Shown piece by piece: positions 30,808-43,800 of a stretch of 64,000 nucleotides of DNA (its first letter is position 1; each line of letters starts with the position of its first letter). Both the position numbers and the translations under genes were made by a program. The notes under the pieces were generated by a model. The model was given only the letters and a program-made list of their open reading frames with translations. It was not told where the DNA came from and made no database searches. Source of the DNA: Gordius sp. MW1 (taxonomy: Eukaryota; Nematomorpha; Gordioida; Gordea; Gordiidae); contig OZ038526.1 of NCBI GenBank assembly GCA_964036665.1, positions 22,940,001 to 23,004,000 of the forward strand, given 5' to 3'.

Positions 30808-33124
30808 ATGTCAGCTAAACAAAAGCGACTCATTATTTTCGCCATAGCCACCGTTTTTATAGCCACCAGAGAAACAAAATCATCTAACCGAAAAATAACT
30901 ACATCCTTAAAGTCAGAAAATAAATCTAAATCCAAATCTCTCAACACAGAAAAGGAGTTTCGAATCAAACGGGATTCTTATTATAATCGTGAACCTTCGT
31001 GGTTAAATAATAAAAATCAGCGTGTTTCGAAAGTTGCCAATACAAAGTCCAAAAATGTGCCATTCTATCCAATCCCCTACAAGCCCTATCACATTCCATT
31101 ACCTGCCCCAACTTTCAACCATCACAAAAAAAATCAAATTCCTTATCAAAAACATCAAAAAGCTTCGCCGAAGCATACCAAAAAAGTTCATCCTAAACCG
31201 AAAAAAGTTATTCGCAAAGAGCCAGTTCCAGCAAAAAAAGCTCCAGTTTTCCGATCTCATCAAGGCAATGATAAAACAATAAACCACAACAACTTTCACG
31301 GAGTTAAACCAAGAACTTTTGCAGCCAGACGATTTTCCGAGGGGCAGCACTTTAACAGAAGAATTGGTAACTTTATGACAAATTACACTTTATTTTAATT
31401 TTTAAACTCGCACTTATATTGCATATCGATACGTTTTTGAGAATATTACTATTTTCATATGATTTAGTGTTTAGGCCGGAAAATGCGCACATATGTCCTG
31501 ATAGCCTATGGACGGGCCGCTTGTGTGGGCCATCTGAAGGTATTTGCACTGAGGGTATTTGTGATATTAGACGAGGCATCGATGATTTTGGAAGATGTTG
31601 CAGGGGAAATGTGGGTTAGTGCATGATAATGATAGCTAAAATTTAGGCGTATACTTTTGGAAAATGCTAAGCATTATATTTGCACAGTCCAACAAGTCTT
31701 TATAATTTATAGCATTTGACAAAACAACAATATTTACATAATATATATCGCTATGTCTTTATTGCTTTTTTTATTTTAATTTATTATCATACCAAACTTT
31801 ACTTTTTAATGTGTGATACAAGATTAACTTTCAAAAGTTTTAAGCAGGCTGTAAAGTAAATTAATATATGGTATGCAATTATTTGTAGACGGATCGATTG
31901 GCTTTGTGTGCCCAGCTAACAGAGTTTTAACGGGAATTGTTTGTGGACCTACGCCTTATCAAACATGTCCAACAACCCATTTTTGCGCTATTATTCCAGG
32001 TGGCGTCTCGTATGGAGTTTGTTGTTTGTTAGGTAAAAATGCAAAGCTTTTAATATTTGCTGTTTGCTTTTTCCCAATGCTCAGATTTTACAAATTTGAA
32101 GATTTAATTGATTGATAACCTTGAAAATACCTTATAAGTTTTTTAAATTTGTCGCCTAAATTTAATATAAAGTGAAGATATCACAGTTTTTTAAGACTAG
32201 ACTTTTTTGCTTTTTCTCTCTGCTTGTTCGGCGCATATTAGTATTTAGTAAATAAATTAAACTATGATTAAGTGTGGAAAGTAAAACAGTCACTTACAAT
32301 AAGCTTTGTTGTGTTATGTAATCTAGAATCTTAAAACTCAAATAATTATTAAAATTGCATGCACTCAATAATTATTACACATTAATTAAAGGACAACATT
32401 CAATATAATTTTATTTTCAGGTACTATTTGAAGAGAATAGCTCTGGTACTAATTTCTATCTCAACTAAAATAATAATACGTCTAACGTAAACTAATTTGT
32501 TTCAATTATTTAGTAAATATTGCAATTAACTCAATGACCTAACTAGCTTTTCAGGATGGGTACGATAATAATCCAAATCAAATACATGATTGTCGCAACG
32601 TAACTATGATCGAAGCCTTAACATTAACTACGGGTCCCCCACAAACATCCTATAACTTAGATTACAATAACAATATTAATCCATCCCTAAATATCCCTAC
32701 TAACATTTTTCAACCGGGATTCTTGTCGCCTGAGCAAAGAAGGATTCAACAAAGCTTAGCCGTTAATCTACCTATACCCTATGGAGCGTCAGGCTACAAT
32801 AGTTTATTTACTTACAACTATCTATTTCCAACGACCACCCAATCCCCTCCCACTAATCAGCTGATCAATGGTCAAACTTCTATCTCTATAACGGGCCTTT
32901 ATAATGGTAGACAAACAGGAAGCAATCCCACAGCTATGGCTTCTCCATTCGCTGGCATATTAAGTAATTTTTTTAACCAAATCGGCGGCACATCGAATCA
33001 AGGCAATTCCAACGTGCCTCGTGCATGTGTATGTCGAAGCACATCAACCAACTCTTACCAAATCATGTTCGTATACTTCGCCAACCAACCCCCATCACAA
33101 ATCATTACATTGAATTGCTCCTAA
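30808..33124 (+). CDS. Secreted cysteine-rich protein with two tandem modules
   Basis: Not recognised by name. Exons 30808-31366, 31468-31614, 31889-32032 and 32547-33124 join in phase and give about 475 aa. Residues 8-20 (LIIFAIATVFIAT) form a signal-peptide-like core after a basic start. Exon 1 then encodes a Lys/His/Pro-rich region (about 60-180) that should be strongly basic. Exons 2 and 3, 147 and 144 nt and both phase 1-1, each encode one module with the pattern C-x(9-10)-C-G-P-x(4-5)-C-x(4-5)-C-x11-C-C. Exon 4 encodes an Asn/Thr/Pro/Gln-rich tail with four more cysteines (HDC, ACVC, LNC). The layout suggests an extracellular matrix, cuticle or secretion protein. The module resembles lustrin-like or WR1-like cysteine motifs, but I do not assign it. 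The exon 4 acceptor at 32546 is the only one that keeps the frame. Confidence 0.85.
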
Positions 33125-33170
33125 CTAAACGTTTATTGCTCATTGACTACTGCACCCAATTTATAGTTGT

Positions 33171-33176
33171 AATAAA
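33171..33176 (+). terminator. Polyadenylation signal AATAAA of the cysteine-rich gene
   Basis: AATAAA lies 47 bp after the stop codon at 33124, a normal distance for a short 3' UTR. Confidence 0.6.
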
Positions 33177-33929
33177 TGATGATTATTTTCGTAAATCTTT
33201 TGGATCACTCGACAACTTTATTTCCTGAATTACAAAGTATACAATACATATCGTGTAAAATTTAAAGGTGTAAAACATAAACAATTGAGTTCGAAGTATG
33301 AAAAACTAATACTCTCCCTTCTTCTTACAATTAGGACCTTGATTAGTGACAATAATTACTATAAATGTGTTAGGAAATTCTATAAAATACAAAAGCTTTT
33401 TATCGACTATATTTAAAGTCAAAGAACTAAAACACGAAACCCCTTCCGCCTATAAATCTTCCATAACATTTAAAATAAAATTAATTTCTCTAAGTACAAT
33501 GTAAACTTTATTAAAAGGTCTAAATTTGATAAGCTTTTAGAATTTGGTGCTTAATTATCTTTAAAGTTTTACAACTACTAGAGATATTTTAGTAAAATAA
33601 AGTTTAAAATTTCAGACAAAAATTTATATAAACGGGGGGGGGGGGCTGGAGGCCCGGGATTGGTCGGTATTTTATGGATGCAGGGTTCTGGCGATGGCAC
33701 TTGCGCGACCAGGTAATAGTGCGCTATAGCTTTAGTGCCTTAATGTGACACTGCCAGGCGCGTTGCCAAGGGGGGGAAAGCGGGACTTTTCTACCCCCTT
33801 GACCAAAATATGAAATTTTTTTGATTAATAATTAGATTAAATGGGTTAAAATATTATAGTTTAGTTGCATAATAGATTTTGAGACACTTCTAAAAGCCTG
33901 GAAACATAATATACATTCAATTTAATCTT

Positions 33930-34450
33930 ATTCCAAACCGTACTGCCAAAATTGCTCCCAAACTGTGGACAAGGCTCCCCCTACACTGCTTTACAAACAA
34001 ATTTAAATGGAGAAGGCACAACAAAATTAATTTACTAAAGATTAGCGTTCCATCGGTCCTAGAGCCTTCTGATCTTTTGTGAAGGAAGAATGCGGCCTGA
34101 CGGATTAACTCTCATCCGCTGGCGAAATGATCTACCCCTTTAATGGGATTTTAATTGTATAGACATTTTCGCCTTTACTAAAATTATAAAGCTCTAACTC
34201 TTGTAAATGACCTCAAGACGGCCAAATACCAGGCTCTCTTCCCAGCCAACATTTTCACCCTCATTGTCACCTCCTGCTCATGGATTTTCAGACCAAGTGC
34301 GATTAACTTTTTCAAAGAAATCGGCAGACCATGAATAATTTTCAAGTATTCTCCTAACTTTTTACGTAAACAAAAAACAGTCTTATTGAAAATTCAAATC
34401 GACCTATAGCTATCCGCTTCTCGAGGATGAAACCTATGATGCCATCGAGC
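33930..34450 (+). pseudogene. LINE 3' fragment, plus strand
   Basis: Broken frames give PSVLEPSDLL, then RMRPDG-like GRMRPD, and later SLFPANIFTLIVTSCSW and AINFFKEIG. The order and motifs match the LINE fragment at 14678-15570 on the other strand. The last 60 bp (ATTTATAAATATATACATACA...) look like its 3' tail. Many substitutions and indels make it an old copy. Confidence 0.6.
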
Positions 34451-37400
34451 TCTAATTTATAAATATATACATACATAAATATTAGTTTATATATACTGTG
34501 TATATTTTTATAATGTTTATAACTTTTAATAAATAAATCGAGTAAAAAAATAAAATTGGATGCGTGTAAAAAAATAAGCAGGATGTCAACTAAACTATGG
34601 CTTCCTAATGATTAATAAAACAAATTACCGCTATGACAATTAACGGAAATGGTTAAAGAGATCAGTATGGGTAAAATAAAGAAGATTTTCCCCCACATTT
34701 CTCAAAAAGTTCATTATAAAAGTCTACCAAATAGCATTTTTACTTTGACACTTTCAACATTCGCAGGAGCACTCCATTTCTCTTATAGCCATTAAAATGT
34801 TGCAATAATTTTTGCATAAGAAGGGAATTGCAGACATTTTATAATTGTTGGCTTGCATTTAAGAGAGCAAATGAAAAGAAGGAAAATCCATCGGTGACGG
34901 CTACAAACTCCCTTTTAATGGAAAGCACTTTACTCGACATAAAAAGAACTATTAATTATATATATCAACGTCGTATTAATTTAAGTTCGATAAAGCGTTT
35001 GTTCCGATGTGGAAGCTTGTTTTTGAATGGAATAAAGCTATGCACATTTGGCAAAGGTGATGTCCTAATTAACCGCAATCAAGGGCTAATCAAGCGAAGG
35101 GTACAAAATATAACCCGGTGATTGGGGTTATGACAAAGTATTGAAGAAGTTATATACACTCTGTTAATTGCTCAAGCCTTTGATCTAACTATTATCAATA
35201 TTTTCCTTAAAAACAGATGAGCTTCTACTAATGTTTAAAAGTGTTATATATGCTATTAATTTATTCCTCGTCAATAGAGCATTAAAACTGGTGGTAAAAA
35301 GCGAAAGCCTGCCAACACAAGGTCGTGGTGATGGACTACATAATTATGGGCGATAAAGACTTTAAATAAATGGAGGGTGGTGGGAAGAAAATGAGGCATC
35401 TAAAATTGAAGAAAAATGCTTTGTTTAAGGATTAATACAATGCTATGACCTCCACAATGAGGACAATAGGCCTTTTTTAAGAAAAGTCTTCTATCAAATA
35501 AGAGGTTGTGCAACGTTTGTCATAGAAGAAAAGACGGTAATGATAAGCAGGCTCCCCAAATACTATTAGATCGACAGCAATATTCACAAAAACTAAAACC
35601 AAAGTGGTCATGATATTAATAAAAGATTAAATTCCGATTAAGGACTATTGCAGTGTTAGGGCTTAAAAATCAAAGCCTACGCTAAAAGTTGATGAGGGAG
35701 ATAGTCAATTAATACAAATCTGATACAACTAATATACTGATTCAAAAGGGGGCCGCTGGTTGAAGGCCTAAATCATTCATTAAAGAATGAGAGCGGATTT
35801 CGGAAGTCGAAGTCGAGCTGCTAAACTTAAGTAGGTAAAAGCTATAGTTTCAATTAAAAAGTTCTAAGGCGTTAGTAAATGTGGAGGTCAAATCCTCATG
35901 GGTCGCTCTTACAATTTTATGAAAACGGGTTAATTGCCTAATAAATGGCGTGATAACTATTGATTCTGATATTTAATAAGAAAAGTGATTCTCTTTCATT
36001 AATAAAAGGCATTGGTTTTTAGTGAAAAATTTATATTGATTCCTGCTGGGGGTCAGCCTTGAACAGTATTATAAAAAACTAAAGAAGAGGAATTTTCGCA
36101 CTTGTGTTTTTTTAACTTGAAAAAGGGTTAATAAAGTTGTTAATAAATAAGATTAATAATGTCTTAGAAAAACAGGGTGTCAAAGTTAAAAGAGAGGGTA
36201 ATGTGGGATAAGTTAAGCGAACTTAAAATTTTTATTGAAACTTTAATGAGAACATTAAAGAGGCGTACCAATCACATTAATGTCTATGAAGGTTCAGCAC
36301 ATAGTCTTTTTGTGTCAATAATTATAAGAAATAATGTTAAAAAGGTTTTGTGAGAGGATACTAAAGATAAATAACTTTTACAGAAGATTCAATTTTGGAA
36401 GTTGAAAATGAATTAACGATCGTTGCAGGTAGATGGGTAACATGCAATATAAGATATGATATAAGGGTAAATAGAAAGAAAACACAGCATATGAAAACAT
36501 GATTCTAATCTGAACGAAAGTTGCAAAGGTCATCGCCTATAATAAAATAAGTACATAAAATTTCACAATTCTTCCGATATATAGATCTACTCTTATAGGA
36601 TGGATAAAGACAAGCAACTACGAATGCTAAGTTCCTTACAGGAAGAGATTTAAATGCGATTTTTTGTAAAGTTTTAACAAGATTGAATTGTAACCTGTTT
36701 AGGTTAACGATCTAACAGCGCTGTATGAGAATGCCAAGATGGATAGTAAAGTTAAACAATAAGTTAACAATTTAACAGCACTGTATGAGAATGCCAAGAT
36801 GGATAGTAGAGGTAAACAAAAAGGAACATATACGAAACAATGATATTAAAGTGGTTTTGTTTGAGAGAAAGTTGGAGGATACGTCACAGGAAAAGGGAAA
36901 AGAAGAAGACCCAAACCTATGAATTATAAAATAAAGCACGATTTGAAAGCATACTACGTAAGGAGTGTAAAATAAAGCTGAAAGGAATAATCACCAACGT
37001 AAGTGCCAACAGTGATCAAATTAAAATACTATGATATTTATTCCACAACAATAACAAACTAATCTCCATCTTTAAAACAAAGGACTTTGTGTATCTTAAG
37101 AAAAGAAAGGCTGACATGCCATGTTTTGATGCAACTAATCGAATTAAAAAGATGTTTATAAAGACATATTATACTTTTAATATAATTTGTATCTTTCCTT
37201 TTTTTTCCATCAAATATAATTCATAGCATGACACTTGGCATTAGTGTGTGTCCACTATTAATGTAATTAATTTTTATAAAAAAGTGTTTGTAAGGGCGTA
37301 TAGAGAACCGAAAGCAAGGGATGTTATATTCCTCGATCACTAAATGCATGGTAATAAACCTAGTTTTAGTATGACTATCATGACAATTTATAAGATCATT

Positions 37401-38565
37401 AATAAGCATTTGGATTCCCAATATTTATCCTAATTTTGACAAATTGTAGGATGCGCATTTTTAATTTAAGGTTTGGCGTAATTGTCTTTAAAAGCTTAGG
37501 ATTAACAAGTAAGTGGCTTTTTAACAATTATACAAATATGGTATAAATACGATTGAGAAGTTCCAACATTATATTTCAAAATTAAATAAACAAACTTAAT
37601 TTAATCATAATAAGCTGCCCTTTATATATAATTTAACAAATATCTATATATTAGATAAGCTAATAAAAATCCAATCAAAAAGATCTTTGATACATACATA
37701 AACAGTGTAAAGCTACAAATGCTATTAAGAGGTCAAGTGACCTTATTCAATCAATAATTTGACATTTTTAGGCGTAAACAAAATTTGAAACTGATTGAAA
37801 TTACTGTATACATACAGTTTAAAGTTAAGATTCGAATTAGGTAAGACCTTGTGGTTATAAAAACTCGCATTAAATAATGAGTTATATTTGAACAATGCAA
37901 GTGAGCTTTAAATGATACTATATATTGAGGTTGTGACAAAGTTGAAACAACGGTTGTCGTGAGCACCTTTTTTAAAGGCCATGGGTTTTAAAGGTCATTT
38001 GTGGATGCAAGCAATTGTACATGACTAAAAACAGATGTAATGGCAAAATTTATCGTACAATTTTATTATAATTACCTTTGTTTTCAAATGATTTAATCGA
38101 TATTTCAAACATATATAAATGAATTCTCAAATAATGGAAAATATCAAAGATGAAGGCATTGAACTTACATCTATTCATCAAACAAAATCGGATGATTTTA
38201 ATTCAAATGTAGCTTTAATTTCAGGTATTTTTGATCCGTGTGCTGTGCGGATTTTATAAATATCCATTTATAATTTTGACTAGTTTTTATAACCATTGCA
38301 CATCCGCCGTTGGCTTTAATAAATGTATAATCTATTCAATAGAAGATATAAAAATGATGGCCAAAATAAAAGCAACCGCAAAGATAATCACTTCAATTAT
38401 AAGTGCAATAGTTTTACAATCGTCAGGTTTTATAGGCAATTCCTAATTTATTGGTGTTTTAAAAAATGAAAATGGCCTTTTAAATAAACTTCATGCTACT
38501 AATGATCGCTTTAACCTAAATATGGAATCGGATATTAATATATATTTACTTTAATATTTTGTTAT
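34451..38565. other. Long intergenic region, mostly unresolved
   Basis: No gene is supported. Between 34800 and 37000 the plus strand is purine-rich and shows short frames, for example 34828-35121, without recognisable motifs. On the minus strand near 35500-35430 a short run reads KKAYCPHCGGHS, a possible zinc-binding remnant of a transposase. A 60-bp tandem duplication lies at 36710-36829. Confidence 0.4.
36710..36829 (+). repeat. Two tandem copies of a 60-bp unit
   Basis: GCTGTATGAGAATGCCAAGA (with G changed to A at one site before it) occurs twice exactly 60 bp apart, and the flanking GTTAAC...TAACAGC also repeats. This is a simple local duplication. Confidence 0.8.
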
Positions 38566-38944
38566 TAATTGCTATGCAATTTATGGGCTCGTTTTTTGTT
38601 GTCCGTCCGTTGTCCGTCCGTCTGTCTGTCCGTTACTCTCCCTATATTTGCATTGGGTATATTAGGTTATCGATTTTTTAAATTAATGCATGAGAAAGAG
38701 GTGCCCCACCCCTCATCTCTATCTCCCTCGCTGTGTTATTTTTAAAATTAATGCATAAGAGGTGCCCCACCCCTCATCTCTATCTCCCTCGGTGTGTTAT
38801 ATATAAGATTTGTTAAATTATCTATTATATAATAAACATAAATAAAAGTTGTTTACTTTTAATTGCTATGCAATTTAACTAGTTATATAATAAACATAAA
38901 TAAAAGTTGTTTACTTTTAATTGCTATGCAATTTAACTAGTTTT

Positions 38945-39945
38945 TTAGTTAGAATCCCGGAGTTTTTTTTGACTCTTATGATTGTTCTTGTTACTAACAT
39001 TGATAATAAGAATTTTTGGACGTCCGCTGGCTCCTGACCGATGGAAAAAATGACCATTGGCCAAAATGTGAATCGAAATTATTTTTTTCGTTTTTTTTTT
39101 ACTATTATGATTGTTCCTGTTCCTACCATTGCTATTATGACTTTTTGGCCGTCCGCTGGCTGCTGACCAATGTTATATAATAAACATAAATAAAAGTTGT
39201 TTACTTTTAATTGCTATGCAATTTAACTAGTTTTTGGGTTAGAATCCCGGAGTTTTTTTTGACTCTTATGATTGTTCTTGTTACTATCATTGATAATAAG
39301 AATTTTTGGCCGTCCGCTGGCTCCTGACCGATGGAAAAAATGACCATTGGCCAAAATGTGAATCCGAGTTTATTTTTTCGTTTTTTTTTTACTATTATGA
39401 TTGTTCCTGTTACTACCATTGCTATTATGACTTTTTGGCCGTCCGCTGGCTCCTGACCGATGGAAAAAATGACCATTGGCCAAAATGTGATTCTAAATTT
39501 TTTTTTCGTTTTTTTTTGACTATTATGATTGTTCCTGTTCCTACCATTGCTATTATGACTTTTTGGCCGTCCGCTGGCTGCTGATCAATGGAATAAAATG
39601 ACCATTGGCCAAAATGTGATTCGAAAATTTTTTTTTCGTTTTTTTTGACTATTATGAATTTATATCCACTTTTACCGTGTCCTGGCTGCTGACCAATGGA
39701 AAAAAATGACCATTGGCCAAAATGTGATTCGAAAATTTTTTTTCGTTTTTTTTTACTCTTATGAATTTATATCCACTTTTACCGTGTGCTGGCTGCTGAC
39801 CAATGAAAAAAAATGACCATTGGCCAAAGTGAGCATCAAAATTTTTTTTTTCGTTTTTTTGGCTATCATTGACTTATAGAGTATATGTTGGTACTGACCA
39901 ATAGAGAAAAAATGACCATTGGCCAAATTTTTGATTTTTTTAATT
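38945..39945 (+). repeat. 128-130 bp tandem array upstream of PLD
   Basis: Successive units share TTTTTGGCCGTCCGCTGGCT, GACCGATGGAAAAAATGACC, ATTGGCCAAAATGTGA, a T-run with TTTTTCG, and ATTATGATTGTTCCTGTT. Copies at about 39013, 39143, 39303, 39433 and 39561 are 128-130 bp apart (one gap holds an extra insert); later copies are about 105-110 bp. The long open frames seen here on both strands are repeat artefacts because the period is often near a multiple of three. Confidence 0.85.
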
Positions 39946-40017
39946 AAAAATTGTTCAAATTCAACGAAAAATTTCTCCCAACAATTCTGCAAATTGTTTT
40001 ATAATATTATGTTTGTT

Positions 40018-40150
40018 AGACCCATAATCACTAAAGGCCATAAAAACTAATGTAATACGCAACTAGATGCAAACACTAAATCTAACCCTAACCCTTGCCT
40101 ATATTACATTTTGCCTATAAATGGAAAATTTGTATAAATAATTAATTAAT
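40018..40150. repeat. Small palindrome with telomere-like core
   Basis: TAATGTAATACGCAA at the left is mirrored by TTGCCTATATTACATT at the right; the loop contains CTAACCCTAACCC. Similar palindromes with TAACCC cores lie at 49470-49740 and 62990-63240. Confidence 0.5.
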
Positions 40151-40866
40151 CATTAGGCATTTAATACCCCCCCCCTATGGGCATTCTCGCCCCTTCCCAC
40201 CTTTCTCGCCCATAAATTGCATAGCAAATATGATACATTTATACGAAGTACAGATGAGTCGTCCCCCCTTCCCTTCCCCTCTTCTCTTCCCTTCTCCCCC
40301 TTCCCACGAGGGCCGAAGGCCCGAGTAATTATATATAAATATCGAAAGATAGTTGTAACATCATCTGTCTTAAATGCAATCTATTTGTGACACTTGATGA
40401 TTATTATTAATGATTACATCTCTAAGTTTAAACTAGATGTTTAAATAAATTTTAATGTCATTATAAATAAGTTGGAGAATAGGATGAGACTCTATACCAG
40501 AGTTAACATGGTTGTTCTGATATTTCTTTAGTCGGTTTAGAGAATATTATAAGCACTTTAGAGGTGCCGATAAATTACTAACAAAACCAAATAAATTTCA
40601 AATATTACTATTATTCAAAGATTTCAATATTATGGTGTTCTTCTAATGTAAATCTTTTCAAACTAAATTCTTTGGTTGAGTTGTCATTAAGTTATTGACT
40701 AAAATAAATATTTATATGTATACACCTATTAAATGTAGATTTTTAATTTGAATCCCGATACTCTAAATTCAATTATTCCTACAATTTAATAATTAATCTC
40801 TTTAAAATCAAGATTGGTATTAATTATTTATACTATGCTACATCGCAATTGATTTAATAAAATTAT

Positions 40867-43800
40867 ATGCAAAGAACACTATTTACTATATTTATATTAT
40901 ATTATTTATCGAAAGAGTCTTCTTTGACACCTATCCCTACCGAAGAATGGGATGTTGATCAGTCAGACGTACTAGCAACAGGGATTTTACCATATCATGC
41001 CATTTATAAGCCATTCGAAAATCGATGGCTCAATAGCAGGCATCAGTATTGGCTTATTGGGAAAAGGGTTAAATGTCTTATTAACAAAGTCGATGCCAAA
41101 AGTGGAAGGTAAAATTTCTCTATACTTGCTCTCAATTAAAATACGCCCTTTTATTACATAGATTTATCATTGAGATGCAACACGGAGAATTTAATTGGAA
41201 TGTGTACCGATCCTATTTGGACTTTAAAACATTGCACTTTGGGCTTCTGATCTACAAACACAAGAAAAAAGTGGTCGCTAGGTAAATTAAAAGAGTATAA
41301 ATGATTATGTATTCTTTTTATAATTTTGCCTGAGCCCAAAGTTTTTTTCTACTCAGGCCCGACATGAGCCCGAGCCCTCCCCGACTTTTTAAAATGTAAA
41401 TTTATAAAAAAAAATTTATTCAGATACCCACCCGCATCTTTCGTATAAAAATATTTTGTCTCCTCTAAATAGCCTACTTAACAAAAGAGTTAGTAAATAG
41501 TTTTTAAAAAATCTTGTAGCGATTTTGCCACGGTCCATGCTCAGGCCTCGGGTCGAGTTGACCCATCAAGCCCAACTCGAGCCCGAGGCCCGATTTTGGG
41601 CTGAACTTTGCACGGCCCGTGCAGGGCTCTAGATACACATTAAAATATTCTGAACTTCCCTGTAACAAATTTTTGCCTATTTTTAGTTATAAAATTTAAT
41701 AAATTATTGACAGAGATTATTCGCCTAAATTACCGCCACTTCCTCCGTTTTACAAAGCTTTTCAGAAATACTATGACCATGCGTTTATGGTAAAATAAAA
41801 AAACTTTATTATTATTATTTTTGAAACTCTGTATAGCTATTTATTACGCTGTATATCACCTCGCTATTCATTTAAGTAATACTTTAGCTGCCTAAATTTT
41901 TTATTATTTTAATATTTATACAGTAAAATGTAAGCTCTTAAATAAATGATATAGATTGGTTAATTGACTTTGAAAAAAAAATTTTCTTTTAAGCTTTTAA
42001 AAATAAAATATAATATTTTATTAAGGCGGTTATGTTTTATATACCAACTAATATCCCTTTAATAGAAAATTAAATTAATGATCAAACGTCTCGATAATTT
42101 TTTAATCACCAATTTGTGTGAAACTTGATATGATTTAAATTCAGTTTTAATTGCTATGCAATTTATGGGCTCACTTTCCATTTTGTTTGTCAGCCTATTC
42201 GGCGTGCGCACCGAATCTCACGCACCGAAGCACCGAATGTCTTGTTTTGTTTACTTTTAATTTTTGTTAATTTAACCAGTTTTTGGGTTCGAATCCCGGG
42301 TTTTTTTTGACTATTATGATTGTTCCTGTTACTACCAATGTTATTATGACTTTTTGGCCGTCCGTTGGGTGCTGACCGATGGAAAAAAATGACCCTTGGC
42401 CAAAATGTGAATCGGAATTATTTTTTTCGTTTTTTTTTGATTATTATGATTGTTCCTGTTACTACCAATGCTATTATGACTTTTTGGCCGTCCGTTGATT
42501 GCTGACCGATGGAAAAAAATGACCATTGGCCAAAATGTGAATCGGAATTATTTTTTTTTTTTTTTAACTATTATGATTGTTCCTGTTACTACCAATGCTA
42601 TTATGACTTTTTGGCCGTCCGTTGATTGCTGACCGATGGAAAAAATGACCATTGGCCAAAATGTGAATCATTATTTTTTCGTTTTTTTTTATTTATCTAA
42701 GGTTTAAAAAATTTAAATTTTTTCCTATGTGTATCCTAAATTATAAGCCATTATATGTTCATATCTTTTCCTCTTCCAATCACTCATAATTTATTAGCCT
42801 GCCTATTTTGAATAATTTTCTTTCCTAATATTTTAAATATTTATAATTCCATGCCTTTAAATGTAAATAGCTTATTTATTCAGGCTAAACTCGAGGCTTA
42901 CCTCAAAATAGTTTTGGAAAGCGTCGAATTAAGAAACAATATAAATACGGTAATCAATCAATAATATTTATATTGATGTACATTACGAAAAAATAATATA
43001 TTTAAATGTTTATGAATCATATTAAATATTTAAATGCCAGTGTAAAGTTGTACGCAGGATTACTTAAATTAAGAGTTTAAATATTTATAATGTTATAAAG
43101 TTTAATTAATTCTTTGGACACCTAAACTTTATAAGGAACTCTAATTTATTAACTTTGTAATTAAAATACTTAATTCCGTAATCTCTTTGGGCTTGATAGA
43201 AATCAGTTTTTTGAGCTTCACGTTATTTTTCAGACAATACACATTTTATGTGTCAAAACAGGCATCATGAATATCATTTTAGGATTAAAATAATCATTCG
43301 GGAATTGAATTTTCGATTATTCAAATTTATGGATTAAATGTCATAACGATAGAGATGGAAGAAATTAGAAAATTAAACTCAGATCGTCCAAATTTTTATT
43401 TTTAAAGATTGTGTTGAACATTCTGCTGCTCGAGCAAATCTTAAAATAGTAAATGTCAAAAAAATATCTTTAATATGTCGTTAAACAGTTTAATAAATTT
43501 TTACAATAGACTGCAAAGGTGGGAAATATACAAAAAATCTATAGGTGCTTTTAAAAAATAAAGGAATAATAAAGTATTTTCTCAAACCCAGCCTGAAAAA
43601 TGAAATATTTAAACCTATTTTGGTAAGGGCGGGTTCGGGTCGTGTCGAGTATGTATATTACTGTTGAGATTAAATCTTCAATGGTTTTGCTTAGGTTCTT
43701 ACCACTATTACTAAATACGTCTATTAGGGTCAGTTTAGACTATTAGTGTTGGATATAAGATTGTGAATATTTTTATGACAAATATTCAATAACCGTAAAA

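Larger units (their letters stand above)
38566..40217. mobile_element. Repeat-rich element bounded by TTGCTATGCAATTTATGGGC
   Basis: The left border TTGCTATGCAATTTATGGGC (from about 38569) recurs inverted at about 40194-40217 (GCCCATAAATTGCATAGCAA). Between them are a CT-rich doublet (38700-38800), a direct duplication of about 60 bp containing TTGCTATGCAATTTAACTAG (38820-38940, again at 39176-39230), and the tandem array described separately. The same border string also starts the array-bearing segment at 42148 and occurs at 63650. This behaves like a mobile family that carries minisatellites. The target duplication was not resolved. Confidence 0.55.

Noticed and set aside
34828-35121. 97-codon plus-strand ORF as a gene
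   Set aside because: No motif, no splice partners and no protein-like neighbours; it lies in a purine-rich spacer where open frames arise easily.
39207-39992. Open frames on both strands in the tandem array (for example 39207-39476 and 39306-39584)
   Set aside because: They repeat the same peptide with the period of the array and exist on both strands; they are artefacts of repeat length, not genes.
42270-42310. tRNA-like TTCGAATCCC string, also near 360 and 38950, as a tRNA or SINE promoter
   Set aside because: The T-loop-like string is present, but no A box, acceptor stem or anticodon arm can be drawn around it. The copy near 360 cannot form the T stem.
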